NCBI GenBank assembly: GCA_033391075.1
Contig: JAWPMV010000001.1
Location: 4,712,001 to 4,776,000 of the forward strand
Direction: 5' to 3'
DNA length: 64,000 nt
Source: Bacteroidia bacterium
GTDB taxonomy: Bacteria; Bacteroidota; Bacteroidia; J057
The position numbers and the translations under genes are program-made. Below, one piece after another: positions 27,076 to 35,582 of the stretch (its first letter is position 1; every line of letters starts with the position of its first letter). Below the pieces are notes generated by a model. The model was not told the origin of the DNA. It was given only the letters and a program-made list of their open reading frames with translations, and did no database searches.

Positions 27076-28881
27076 ATGAATCCCAGGCACTATATCTATT
27101 TTCTAGCAGGTTTATTCCTACTACTCTCTTCATCTGATCTCAAAGCTCAGGCCAATCCGGATCTGATCTTTGACTGGAAAATTATATCCTATGATGAAGC
27201 AAATTCCAGCTCTTCCAAAAAGATTGGACTTGAAGATTATTTGAGCCTGAAGGAAGATGGAAGTTTCAGTTTGGAAATTGTTGCTGATAGTACTGTAGAA
27301 AGTGGGAAATGGGAATTAAGCGGAGATAGCCTTCACCTTTATTACGAATTGATCCCTATTGTAAGTGGAATAGATTCACTCGTTTATCAAGCTCAGGCCA
27401 ATGAGCCCAGCCTGATCTTCTTTAAAGAAGGACAAGAGATTGCCAGACAGGATGTATCCGGCCTCAATTCAAAAAGACGTAGCCAACATTTTGCCCTGAG
27501 TTTTGATGAACGTACAAATCCCATCCTTACAAGCAGTACACTTGAAATCAAACTGGGGGGGAGAGCTACTTTCATACAATCAGAATTTTCTTTCCTCGAT
27601 ATCCTCAGAGGCATATTTGGAATTTTTATCCTGCTGGGAATTTGCTGGCTCTTTAGTAGTAACCGAAAGAAGATAGACTGGAAACTGGTCGCTGCCGGTA
27701 TAGGACTGCAATTGGTCTTTGCCCTTTTGCTTAAAGTTCCATTTGTCAATGACCTCTTCCGCTATGTAGCAGATATATTTGTAACCGTATTGAACTTTAC
27801 CCAGGCAGGCTCCAGTTTCCTATTCCTGGATTTAGTTGACATTCCCAAATCCGGCTACATCTTTGCTTTTCAGGTCTTACCAATCATCATATTCTTTTCG
27901 GCTTTAACCTCTTTACTTTACTATCTAGGCATCCTTCAACGCATTGTATATCTTTTTGCGGTAATCATGAGTAAGACCATGAGATTGTCAGGAGCAGAAA
28001 GTACAGCCGCAGCGGGAAATATCTTCATTGGTCAGACAGAGGCACCTTTATTGGTAAAGCCTTATCTCGCAAAAATGACCCGTTCGGAAATCATGTCTTT
28101 GATGACGGGGGGAATGGCTACTATCGCAGGTAGTGTATTCGGAGCCTATATTGGATACCTGGGAGGGGCTGATCCCGAACAACAACTGGAATTTGCTCGA
28201 CATCTGCTAACGGCATCTATTATGTCTGCACCAGCCGCTTTAGTAGCAGCCAAGATGCTGGTTCCGGAAACAGAGGAGATCAATAGAGACCTCATGATTC
28301 CCAAAGACAGAATAGGAAATAATATTCTGGATGCAATCACCAATGGAGCGACAGATGGATTGAAATTGGCGGTGAATGTGGCAGTTATGCTACTGGTATT
28401 TATAGCTATGATCAAGGCCGTCAACTTCCTATTTGCAGATGTGATTGGATACTATACCGGACTTAATGAATGGGTAGCTTCTTCTACGGATGGCAAGTTC
28501 CAGGCCTTTAGTTTGGAATATGTATTTGGCCTCTTTCTGGCCCCTATTGCCTGGGTTGTAGGTGTTCCTACAGATGATATCATGGTGATCGGTCAGCTTT
28601 TCGGAGAAAAAACCATAGCCAGTGAATTTGTGGCCTATGCATCTCTAGGGGAAATGAAAGCTGCGGGTCAGATCGTCCATTATAAATCCTTGATCATAGC
28701 CACCTATGCTCTTTGTGGATTTGCCAACTTTGCCTCAATCGGAATTCAGATTGGAGGAATCGGAGCACTTGCGCCCAATCAGCGAAAAACGCTTTCAGAG
28801 TTAGGAGTAAAATCGATGGTAGGAGGTACGATCGCTGCCTTTATTACAGCTGTGTTGGCGGGAATGTTGATCTATCTCTAG
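27076..28881 (+). CDS. Concentrative nucleoside transporter (NupC/CNT family) with lipocalin-like N-terminal extension
   Basis: The ATG at 27076 is preferred to an in-frame TTG at 27064. The first ~25 residues are a signal peptide, followed by a ~100-residue extracytoplasmic beta domain (YLSLKEDGSFSLEI, SGKWELSGDSLHLYY) of lipocalin-like type. From ~180 onward the CNT fold follows: an N-terminal helix pair, a gate domain around PIIIFFSALTSLLYYLGI, MRLSGAESTAAAGNIFIGQTEAP, SVFGAYIGYLG, and a C-terminal half with SAPAALVAAKML, VGVPTDDI and GFANFASIGIQIGGIG. CNT proteins import nucleosides by sodium or proton symport across the inner membrane. The 3' end overlaps the convergent phosphatase gene by 38 bp. 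Confidence 0.9.
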   Translation: MNPRHYIYFLAGLFLLLSSSDLKAQANPDLIFDWKIISYDEANSSSSKKIGLEDYLSLKEDGSFSLEIVADSTVESGKWELSGDSLHLYYELIPIVSGIDSLVYQAQANEPSLIFFKEGQEIARQDVSGLNSKRRSQHFALSFDERTNPILTSSTLEIKLGGRATFIQSEFSFLDILRGIFGIFILLGICWLFSSNRKKIDWKLVAAGIGLQLVFALLLKVPFVNDLFRYVADIFVTVLNFTQAGSSFLFLDLVDIPKSGYIFAFQVLPIIIFFSALTSLLYYLGILQRIVYLFAVIMSKTMRLSGAESTAAAGNIFIGQTEAPLLVKPYLAKMTRSEIMSLMTGGMATIAGSVFGAYIGYLGGADPEQQLEFARHLLTASIMSAPAALVAAKMLVPETEEINRDLMIPKDRIGNNILDAITNGATDGLKLAVNVAVMLLVFIAMIKAVNFLFADVIGYYTGLNEWVASSTDGKFQAFSLEYVFGLFLAPIAWVVGVPTDDIMVIGQLFGEKTIASEFVAYASLGEMKAAGQIVHYKSLIIATYALCGFANFASIGIQIGGIGALAPNQRKTLSELGVKSMVGGTIAAFITAVLAGMLIYL

Positions 28882-29692
28882 GTTTTACTTTGGTGATGAT
28901 CCAATCCAGCTTCTCAATCAGCTCCGAATAATGTTCAGGAGCACAAACCAGGTAGCCAAAGCCTTCATCGTCTTTGTTGATTTGCAATTCTTCGCCCGTC
29001 AAATGGCAAAGTTTTAACCCCAGTTCTTCGAGGATTACTTTTCCCGGTGCCCAATCCCAGGCTCCGATGGAACGATTGAGAGAGATAAGCACATCGACTT
29101 TCCCCTCAACAAAATCAATACACTTGGAACCAATCCCACCTGTAGGGATAATCTGACTTTCTTTTGCCCCTAAGCTGTCATACATACGTCTCAGGGTGCC
29201 GGTCATATATCGGCGATGGTTCGCATATTTCAATTCGCCCCAGTCTTTCTTAGGCAAGGACAAAATGTGATGCTTTTGGCTTTGGGTTTGCCAGTATACC
29301 CCTTCTCCCTTTATGCTATATACCATGACATCCCGCAAGGGGTCATAAACCACTCCTATCTTGAGCTGGTCAAATTGTTCGTAATACGCACATTGAAAAG
29401 TAAAACCGGACTTTCCCCGAAAATACCCGTGGGTTCCATCTAATTCATCAACAATAAAGCCACAGCGTTGAGGATAGAGGAGTTTACCCCGGGTTTCTTC
29501 GGTGAGTAGGCTGCAATCGGGATATTTTTTCTGAATCTTCTCGCAGACTCTTCTGCTTATCTCCAGATCAACTTCCGTAACTATGCTGCCATCTGGTTTG
29601 GGAAAAGCATGTATTTCACCCCCCCAGTATCGAAGCATAATCGAACCGGCCATACGGGCGAGGGATTGCAAAAACTCAAGTTTTGCTTGCAT
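28844..29692 (-). CDS. Inositol monophosphatase-family phosphatase
   Basis: 282 residues with the lithium-sensitive phosphatase motifs: LLTEET (metal-binding acidic pair), VDELDGTHGY in place of the usual DPIDGT, and GAWDWAPGKVILEELG matching the C-terminal WD-x-AAG motif. Metal ligands Asp-x-x-Asp-Gly-Thr and the later Asp are all present, so it should be an active Mg-dependent phosphomonoesterase on an inositol-, sugar- or nucleotide-type substrate. It lies 11 bp downstream of mannose-1-phosphate guanylyltransferase on the same strand, suggesting a sugar-phosphate role. A second family member (CysQ) is at 62.0 kb. It overlaps the transporter gene end tail to tail. Confidence 0.85.
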   Translation of the reverse strand: MQAKLEFLQSLARMAGSIMLRYWGGEIHAFPKPDGSIVTEVDLEISRRVCEKIQKKYPDCSLLTEETRGKLLYPQRCGFIVDELDGTHGYFRGKSGFTFQCAYYEQFDQLKIGVVYDPLRDVMVYSIKGEGVYWQTQSQKHHILSLPKKDWGELKYANHRRYMTGTLRRMYDSLGAKESQIIPTGGIGSKCIDFVEGKVDVLISLNRSIGAWDWAPGKVILEELGLKLCHLTGEELQINKDDEGFGYLVCAPEHYSELIEKLDWIITKVKPRDRSTFPPTQL

Positions 29693-29703
29693 AAAAATCC
29701 CGA

Positions 29704-30789
29704 CTATACATACTTCCCATCTTTATCCCCTTTGAGATCGCCTACTATTTGTTTGATGAATTGTTCTTCCTCTTTCTTACAAATCAGTAAAGCATCCTCT
29801 GTATCAACGATGATATAGCCCTCCAATCCTTTTACTACAACGAGTTTATCGGGATGGGTGGTCTTGATCATATTGTTCAATGAGTCATAGACGATAGCTT
29901 CGCCCTGTACTGCATTGTTATGGTAGTCTTTTTCTGTATTATCATGAACAGAGCCCCAGGTACCCAGATCACTCCATCCAAAGTCCGTAGGGACTGTATA
30001 CACATTTTCTGCTTTCTCCATGATGCCGTAGTCAATAGAGATATTTTTACAAACGGCATAGGTTTCGTTTACAGCTTCCTGCTCCTTTTCCGTATAATAA
30101 GAAGGTTCGAGCTCTGTAAACTGATCAGCCATATCCGGAAGAAATTTCTGGAAAGCCTGGGTGATCGTTTTAGCGGAAAATAGAAAGATTCCTCCATTCC
30201 AAACAAAGTCACCACTTTCCAAAAAGGACTTGGCAACTTCCAGATTCGGCTTTTCGGTAAAAGTTTTCACTTTATGGTAGCCCTTGTTTTCTGAATCTTC
30301 AAGGTACTGGATATATCCATATCCCGTATCCGGGCGCGTCGGTGTAATGCCAAGGGTCATGATGATTTCCTCATCAGCACATGCATTCAATCCGAGCTCT
30401 ATATTTTGTTGAAAAACGTCTTCTTTAGCAATCAGATGATCCGAAGGAGCTACTACAAAAACAGCATCAGGATTCTGACTATTAATTTTAAAACAGGCAT
30501 AGGCAACACAAGGTGCCGTATTCCTTCCCACAGGTTCCAGCAAAATCTGGTCATCAGTCATAGAAGGCAACTGGGCTTTTACCAGATCGTAATACCTTTC
30601 ATTCGTAACTACATAGATATTTTCTTCGGGGACGAAGGCTGCAAATCGTGCAAATGTTTCTTGAATCAGTGTTTTACCTCTTCCGAGAATGTCGTGAAAT
30701 TGTTTAGGAAAGCTAGAGCGACTCATGGGCCAAAATCTCGATCCGATCCCGCCGGCCATGATGATGATATAGTGGTTTTTGTTATGCAT
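29704..30789 (-). CDS. manC: Mannose-1-phosphate guanylyltransferase
   Basis: The ATG at 30789 is chosen because it follows a clear AAAGGAGA Shine-Dalgarno sequence; the in-frame TTG at 30813 lies inside the promoter. The 361-residue protein starts with the nucleotidyltransferase signature (IIMAGGIGSRFWPMSRSSFPKQF spread over ~20 residues), then QILLEPVGRNTAPCVAYA, FVVAPSDHLI, VKTFTEKP and FVWNGGIFLF, all diagnostic of GDP-mannose pyrophosphorylase. It makes GDP-mannose from mannose-1-phosphate and GTP, for fucose/mannose-containing glycans. Its length fits the single-domain type without the phosphomannose isomerase fusion. It leads a two-gene unit with the inositol-monophosphatase-like gene. 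Confidence 0.92.
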   Translation of the reverse strand: MHNKNHYIIIMAGGIGSRFWPMSRSSFPKQFHDILGRGKTLIQETFARFAAFVPEENIYVVTNERYYDLVKAQLPSMTDDQILLEPVGRNTAPCVAYACFKINSQNPDAVFVVAPSDHLIAKEDVFQQNIELGLNACADEEIIMTLGITPTRPDTGYGYIQYLEDSENKGYHKVKTFTEKPNLEVAKSFLESGDFVWNGGIFLFSAKTITQAFQKFLPDMADQFTELEPSYYTEKEQEAVNETYAVCKNISIDYGIMEKAENVYTVPTDFGWSDLGTWGSVHDNTEKDYHNNAVQGEAIVYDSLNNMIKTTHPDKLVVVKGLEGYIIVDTEDALLICKKEEEQFIKQIVGDLKGDKDGKYV

Positions 30790-30810
30790 AAATCTCCTTT
30801 GTGATGAGAA

Positions 30811-30818
30811 CAAAGTTA
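30811..30818 (-). promoter_or_regulatory. Bacteroidota -7 promoter box for manC
   Basis: On the reverse strand TAACTTTG matches TAnnTTTG and lies about 21 bp upstream of the manC ATG. A -33 TTG at canonical spacing was not found. Confidence 0.5.
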
Positions 30819-31378
30819 AGGTTTTACAATCGGCTTAATAATTTTATGTACGGTGATATACCAGAATGTTATGAAAAACGCAATTTTGTTTAACACCCGG
30901 TTTGTAATGGGTAGGAGTTCGAAAGTATAAAAGTTTCAGGAATCTGTAACGAAATGATTTCGAACCGTTGAAATTTATTCACAAACCGCTATTTTCTTGC
31001 TTTTGGGGGTAGATTATTTGGGATTCTTGTTTTTGACTTTGTTTTTCCTTCTTGCTTTAAATTAAAATTGATTTCCCTTTTTGTGTTTCTTCTTCTTTTC
31101 TTTACGTGAATCCGATTGCCGTAGACGCTGATTGCTATCAGCGGCAATTAATCCCGAATCTACCCTGCCCCTACCCAGGCGCGAAGGCCTGGCAGCGCCA
31201 ATCGGGAAATGGGGCGGAGAGTGCGGCTGGTTCTTGGCGCTGCGATTTTTGCTCCACCTTTTCTAAAAAGGTGGAAAGAAACCCCAAAAATCAATCATAA
31301 ATATTTACAGGAAGGTATAGGAACGAAAAGTTTGAGAAGCAATCGGCAATTCCGATATTTGTACTTGAAAACCAAACT
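30819..31378. other. Intergenic region with GC-rich hairpin cluster
   Basis: 560 bp between divergent manC and xseB. The first 300 bp are AT-rich with no gene. The part from 31126 to 31274 is unusually GC-rich and full of hairpins (listed separately). An apparent 64-codon ORF at 31106-31300 is probably not a gene. Confidence 0.6.
31126..31274. repeat. GC-rich block of three inverted repeats
   Basis: Three perfect inverted repeats occur in 150 bp: CGCTGAT/ATCAGCG (31126-31143, 4-nt loop), GCAGCGCCAA/TTGGCGCTGC (31192-31201 with 31234-31243) and CCACCTTTT/AAAAGGTGG (31254-31274, 3-nt loop). The base composition differs from the AT-rich flanks. It could be an interspersed palindromic element or a structured RNA; it does not code for a recognisable protein. 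Confidence 0.55.
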
Positions 31379-31600
31379 ATGGATCAGGAAAAATTTTCAT
31401 TGGAAGATAAACTGGAATCTCTGCGAATTCTGGTAGAAAAAATGCAAAAAGGCGTTTCAGATTTCGATCAGCAGGTCACTCTCTTCAAAGAGGGAAACAA
31501 ATTGATCAAGGAGTGCCGCGACTACCTGAATGGAGCCGAATTGGAAATTCAGCAATTGATCAAGGGGGAACTTAAGCCCTTTGATTCTTCTGAAGAATAA
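31379..31600 (+). CDS. xseB: Exodeoxyribonuclease VII small subunit
   Basis: 73 residues, the usual size for XseB. It has the conserved FSLEDKLESLRILVEKMQ helix, then DFDQQVTLFKEGNKLIKECRDYLNGAE, matching the family pattern of a two-helix coiled subunit that binds the XseA catalytic chain. Exonuclease VII degrades single-stranded DNA. The large subunit gene is not in the window. The next gene encodes an SSB-like DUF3127 protein, giving a small ssDNA-related neighbourhood. Confidence 0.88.
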   Translation: MDQEKFSLEDKLESLRILVEKMQKGVSDFDQQVTLFKEGNKLIKECRDYLNGAELEIQQLIKGELKPFDSSEE

Positions 31601-31604
31601 TTCA

Positions 31605-31634
31605 TTGAAATTTGAATTTTCTGAACTAGATTTG
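31605..31634 (+). promoter_or_regulatory. Bacteroidota promoter for the DUF3127 gene
   Basis: TTG at 31605-31607, a 19-bp spacer and TAGATTTG at 31627-31634 match the TTG/TAnnTTTG promoter arrangement. The ATG at 31660 is 25 bp after the -7 box. The gene therefore probably has its own promoter although xseB lies just upstream. Confidence 0.6.
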
Positions 31635-31659
31635 CACATCTAATCTTTAAGCCACCCAC

Positions 31660-32043
31660 ATGACTATACAAGGTAAACTTCATGTAAAAAATGATACCAA
31701 GCAGGTATCCGAACGTTTCAGAAAGCGTGAATTTGTAATCGAGTACGCGGACAATCCCATGTACCCTCAGTACGTTTTATTTCAATTGGTACAGGATAAA
31801 TGTGATTTGATCGAGCCCTATCAGGTAGGTAGCATGATTACTGTGGAATTTGATCTAAGAGGAAGAGAGTGGACAAGTCCTCAGGGAGAGACAAAATATT
31901 TCAATAGCCTGGATGCATGGAGAGTGAATCCTGTGCAAGCTGCTCAGCCAGCTGCCGGTGCTCCAGCTGACACTCCTCCTCCTCCCGTACCGGATGCACT
32001 GGACGTAACGCAAATGGAAGACGATGACGACCTCCCTTTTTAG
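31660..32043 (+). CDS. DUF3127 protein with SSB-like acidic tip
   Basis: 127 residues. The first ~90 form a small OB-like beta domain (MTIQGKLHVK, FRKREFVIEY, YPQYVLFQLVQDKCDLI, GSMITVEFDLRGREW, KYFNSLDAWRV), the DUF3127 family of Bacteroidota. A Pro/Ala-rich flexible linker follows, and the protein ends in MEDDDDLPF. That end closely resembles the C-terminal tip of single-stranded DNA-binding protein (DDDIPF), which recruits repair and replication partners. The pattern suggests a diverged ssDNA-binding protein. No function is established for it here. Confidence 0.82.
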   Translation: MTIQGKLHVKNDTKQVSERFRKREFVIEYADNPMYPQYVLFQLVQDKCDLIEPYQVGSMITVEFDLRGREWTSPQGETKYFNSLDAWRVNPVQAAQPAAGAPADTPPPPVPDALDVTQMEDDDDLPF

Positions 32044-32134
32044 GCCATTCTGTCATTCTGAGACATATTTTGGCTAAAACCCTCTTCTTGCGAAAGCCAA
32101 AAATCTACATTTTTTCGAAAAAATTTACAGGCTT

Positions 32135-32176
32135 AGATTCCAGCATAAAAATGAACTATGCTGGAATCTCCTTTTT
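32135..32176 (+). terminator. Terminator after the DUF3127 gene
   Basis: AGATTCCAGCATA and TATGCTGGAATCT form a perfect 13-bp stem with a 9-nt loop, followed by CCTTTTT. Confidence 0.8.
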
Positions 32177-32407
32177 GGTACTGTCCCTATTTCAGGTATT
32201 GTGGAATGATTCACCCAAATAGGGACATTTTGGCACCTAAATTGGTTTTAGTAGGAATACAAACGAAAAAGTTAAGTATTTCAAACTGATTACTATAATG
32301 GCAAATTTCTTACATGGGCTGCTCTGGAGAGGAGCTTAGAATTGCCTCAGAAAGTTTGATGTTTAGCCTGAATTTCCAAACTTTACCCTGTGAGTAACCC
32401 AAATTCT

Positions 32408-32809
32408 ATGGACAATATGGCCACCTATAAAAGCGTAATGTTGATCGATGATAATGAGATTGATAATATTATCAATGAAAAGATCATCGAAGCCAACAGT
32501 TTCGCTGACAACATCCTTGTATTCCAGACCGGTCAGGAAGCGTTAGACTTTCTAAACACGAATCAGAACGATGAAGATGTCCTTCCTGAGATCGTCTTTC
32601 TAGACATCAACATGCCTATCATGGACGGGTTCCAATTTCTCGAAGATTTCGAAAAGTTCTCTGAGACAGTGTTGGAAAAGTGTAAGATCATCATGCTTTC
32701 TTCCTCTATTAGTCCTAAGGATATTGACCGTGCTGCAAGTAGCAAGTACGTTAAGAAATATCTGAATAAGCCGCTGAACGCTCGTTATCTCGAGGCGATT
32801 ACGGTTTAG
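32408..32809 (+). CDS. Stand-alone response regulator (receiver domain only)
   Basis: The ATG at 32408 (MDNMATYKSVMLIDDNE) is preferred to an in-frame GTG at 32390. The 133-residue CheY-like domain has the acidic pair in LIDDNE (Asp14, Asp15), the phosphorylation site Asp66 in VFLDINMPIMDGF, the switch Ser in IMLSSSI and the conserved Lys120 in YLNKPL. There is no output domain, so it probably signals by protein contact within a phosphorelay or motility system. No histidine kinase is nearby. It has its own terminator downstream and one upstream, so it is monocistronic. Confidence 0.9.
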   Translation: MDNMATYKSVMLIDDNEIDNIINEKIIEANSFADNILVFQTGQEALDFLNTNQNDEDVLPEIVFLDINMPIMDGFQFLEDFEKFSETVLEKCKIIMLSSSISPKDIDRAASSKYVKKYLNKPLNARYLEAITV

Positions 32810-32839
32810 TTATAACACACATACAGGAATTTCCTGGGG

Positions 32840-32872
32840 AACATGCTTCATTTAGGTGAGGCATGTTTTTTT
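32840..32872 (+). terminator. Terminator after the response regulator
   Basis: AACATGCTTCA pairs with TGAGGCATGTT over 11 bp (one G-U) around a 6-nt loop, followed by a run of T. Confidence 0.88.
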
Positions 32873-32875
32873 GTA

Positions 32876-33345
32876 CCCCTTTTCGCCTAAGACCTCCCTA
32901 AACCCTTCCACACAAGCCCCGTTTCCCTTTTTGCTCAGAATAAGGGATACAAGCCACATACGGCAATTTGAATGAAGCTGGAATGCACGGAGGGGTCAAA
33001 CAACACAAAGCAAAGACTCGCTCCCTAGCGTTCTATTCTAAGCAAGCCTAACAGCCCATTCGATTCTTGACCCCTTTTCGCCAAAAGTCCCCTTAAACCC
33101 TTCCATACAAGCCCCGTTTCCCTTTTTGCGCAGAATACAGGAAACAAGCCACATACGACAATTTGAATGAACTTGGAGTCGCGTCCCTCCAATTTTTCAA
33201 CGAAAAAGGGGAGATTTGCTAGCGCGGAGGGGTTCAAAACACCCAGCGAACCTTCGCATCCTCCTATTTCCTCCCTAAGCTCGCCTTTCAGTCCACTCGA
33301 TCACTAACCCCTTTTCTCCGACCGTCCCCTTAAAATGGGACATGG
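32876..33345. repeat. Degenerate tandem repeat, two long copies and one partial
   Basis: The string ACCCCTTTTCGCC starts at about 32875 and 33070, and a related ACCCCTTTTCTCC starts at about 33307. For roughly 105 bp the first two copies run in parallel (AAACCCTTCCA-ACAAGCCCCG, TTTCCCTTTTTG, ACAAGCCACATACG, CAATTTGAATGAA) with scattered substitutions. The third copy keeps only the start (CCGTCCCCTTAAA). There is no supportable ORF. It is a non-coding repeat of unknown nature, perhaps a dispersed family. Confidence 0.7.
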
Positions 33346-33427
33346 TGAGGGAGTGAAAACAAATTATCCATTGGTCTGCAGCGCCTTCCCTTCCTCGAGG
33401 GAAAGGGAGACAGGGGCGAAGGGGTAC

Positions 33428-33455
33428 AAAAAATCCCCCGCAAAAGGCGGAGGAT
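33428..33455 (-). terminator. Terminator for the reverse-strand helical-protein gene
   Basis: On the reverse strand ATCCTCCGC and GCGGGGGAT form a 9-bp stem (one G-U) with a short T-rich loop, followed by TTTTT. It lies ~30 bp past the stop codon. Confidence 0.85.
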
Positions 33456-33486
33456 CTTTATCATATACTGTTCGTCTGTTATCTGA

Positions 33487-34941
33487 TTACATAACCAGTG
33501 TACTGGTCTCCTCACGTAAAAAAACCGTCTCCAGATCTATGTCTGTCAACATAGCATATCTGCCTACATTCAGTTCTTTCCACTTCTCAATATTGATGCG
33601 GAGGTTTTTTGTACGTGTTCTGGGTTTTCCACCTAAGGCAACACTTAAAATCTTGAGTAAAATCTTGGCATGTTCGTAACGAGCCATGGTGCTCTTACGA
33701 AGCTGACGCTGCAAACTCAGGATCAACTGGTTGGCCAGATCGAAGTCTTCCATACATACATAGGTAAGTGCCAGGAAGAATTTCACCTCGAGGTCCACAT
33801 GAACGAGTTTTCTCAGATTCACTTCATTTCTCATATTATAGAGGATTCTTGAAGCTTTTCTGTAGTCCTTGGCTATGAAATAAGAGTTAGCCATGAACAT
33901 GTGATAGTTCACAAAGAAAGAGATGCGATAAGGCTCAATTTCGATTTTGGAAATATAGTTCTCTACATCCTTGATCAATTGATCAATGGTATTGTTGCGC
34001 TGGTGGTAACGCAGCTTACGCGATAGGAAGAGAGAAGTATTGGCGTTGAAGTGATAACGAGTCATCAACTCCTCGATTTTGAAATCCAAAGTTTCGAAGA
34101 AGATTTTGGACTTGTCGCGAATCTGATTGTTATCATAATAAACGTAACGCAGGAAGTTGAACAGGATGTTGATGTTCAAATAGAAGGCATCATCCTTGTA
34201 TTCGCCCAAAATTTCGAAAGATTTTTCGAACATGGACTCCAGATCTTCTACTTCGCAGCGAATCGTTTCTGGAATTTCAATGAATAATTTCGCGAAGATG
34301 TGTACAATACACTTAAAGATGTACAGCCTGTGTGATTCGTACAGATTGGTCAGGTTGTCTATCTTCTCCATCGTACGAATCATGTCAACATGATCCTTGT
34401 CTTTGCGACTGAGGTGGAAGGAATCAAAGGATCGGAAAAAGGATACAACGAGATCAACCGCCTTATCCATGGCTACAGCATAAGCTACCTGCTGATTGTA
34501 ACGACTCTTATAATAAGTGTGGTTTTCATCAAAGGCATGAAGATTCTGTAGTTCCTTATATACGATCATCAAACCGTAAGGAAAGTCAAATTTCAGCAAT
34601 TCTTTTTCCAACTTTCTCAAAGCTGCAACTGAAATTTCACGAGGATTATTAAAAACCAGGTCATTTACATTCAAAACCCTCCGCATTACATGCAGATTAG
34701 GATCTCCCACTCTATTCAGGAGAAAGGTCTCAATTTTCTGGTTTAAACGAGATTTAAGAACATAGAAAGCAGAGGGGGAAATGTCGAATTCGTCTAAGAA
34801 CTGTTTGTCAGGTGTCTCAGGGTTCTCACGAATGATACTCAGAAAAGCTGCACTCTTTTCTGCCTTATTCGCGGTAAAGTTTCCGTGAATCTCATCGAAT
34901 TCTTCATCTGTGAGCTGACTGATTATTTTGTATAAATCCAT
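33487..34941 (-). CDS. Large all-helical protein of unknown function
   Basis: 484 residues with no signal peptide, membrane segment or recognised catalytic motif. The sequence is rich in amphipathic helices with evenly spaced aromatic residues. The C-terminal third (YHMFMANSYFIAKDYRKASRIL and FFLALTYVCMEDFDLANQLI, written here as two helix pairs) looks like TPR-type repeats. The N-terminus (LTDEEFDEIHGNF, then ENPETPDKQFLDEFDISPSAFYVLKSRL) has a possible small helical bundle. It is cytoplasmic and probably a protein-interaction scaffold. It is monocistronic with its own terminator and a 640-bp upstream region. I do not recognise the family; conservation across Bacteroidota seems likely but is untested. 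Confidence 0.75.
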   Translation of the reverse strand: MDLYKIISQLTDEEFDEIHGNFTANKAEKSAAFLSIIRENPETPDKQFLDEFDISPSAFYVLKSRLNQKIETFLLNRVGDPNLHVMRRVLNVNDLVFNNPREISVAALRKLEKELLKFDFPYGLMIVYKELQNLHAFDENHTYYKSRYNQQVAYAVAMDKAVDLVVSFFRSFDSFHLSRKDKDHVDMIRTMEKIDNLTNLYESHRLYIFKCIVHIFAKLFIEIPETIRCEVEDLESMFEKSFEILGEYKDDAFYLNINILFNFLRYVYYDNNQIRDKSKIFFETLDFKIEELMTRYHFNANTSLFLSRKLRYHQRNNTIDQLIKDVENYISKIEIEPYRISFFVNYHMFMANSYFIAKDYRKASRILYNMRNEVNLRKLVHVDLEVKFFLALTYVCMEDFDLANQLILSLQRQLRKSTMARYEHAKILLKILSVALGGKPRTRTKNLRINIEKWKELNVGRYAMLTDIDLETVFLREETSTLVM

Positions 34942-35582
34942 AAGGTTTGAGTTTTTTTAACTCCTGGGTAATTTTTGTAATGAAGGTCGGTAAGCAGAGA
35001 TTGAGAAAGGAAATTATAGATCTTTTAACAGCTTCTGGCTCAAATTACAAAAATGGTATAAGCAATTTCTATTTTTTACTGCCCCATTTTTAATTTTCAC
35101 TTCGCTAATTTGATTTTTCGAGTTTGAGTTTTCAGTTTTTTCGCGTGCAATTTCACTTTTTCAAAGCCAAACTTAAGTTTTCTTGCATTTGATTTTCAAA
35201 AATATCATAATACCCGCACAATGACCAAACGTTTTCCACAGAATTATAACATACTATTTCCCATGCATTCACCTAAGTAATCCCCTCATACGGGGTAATA
35301 AAGCCGATTTACCTCAAATTCTACTCACTTTTGCTCCATCAAAAAGCAAATGATTCCCCTATTGTCTCTTTCACCAGCAAAAATGTGTAATCAGAATTCA
35401 TTTTCACCACCTTTTCTACCTTCAAAGGAAAATTCCTGAAAACGGGAGAAAAAATCGGCTGTTCTCACAAAAAAATACAGGTCTATATAGAAAATACTAT
35501 CTAAAAACCATCTTCGCCTTTATTAGTTCTTAGGATAAACGAGGGAGAATCCTGAAATTTATCCCCGTCCAAACTTTAAAAT
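34942..35582. other. Long AT-rich region between divergent genes
   Basis: 641 bp between the reverse-strand helical-protein gene and forward-strand ispG. No ORF, RNA gene or repeat was recognised. Short CCCCTCATACGGGG-type dyad symmetry is visible near 35284. It should hold both promoters, but no exact TAnnTTTG box with good spacing was found. Confidence 0.5.

Noticed and set aside
31106-31300. Forward ORF of 64 codons upstream of xseB
   Set aside because: It lies in the hairpin cluster and its sequence has no domain-like pattern; it is explained by the repeat structure.
34942-35582. Possible origin of replication or riboswitch in a long AT-rich gap
   Set aside because: No DnaA-box cluster, dnaA/dnaN neighbours or recognisable aptamer structure was seen.
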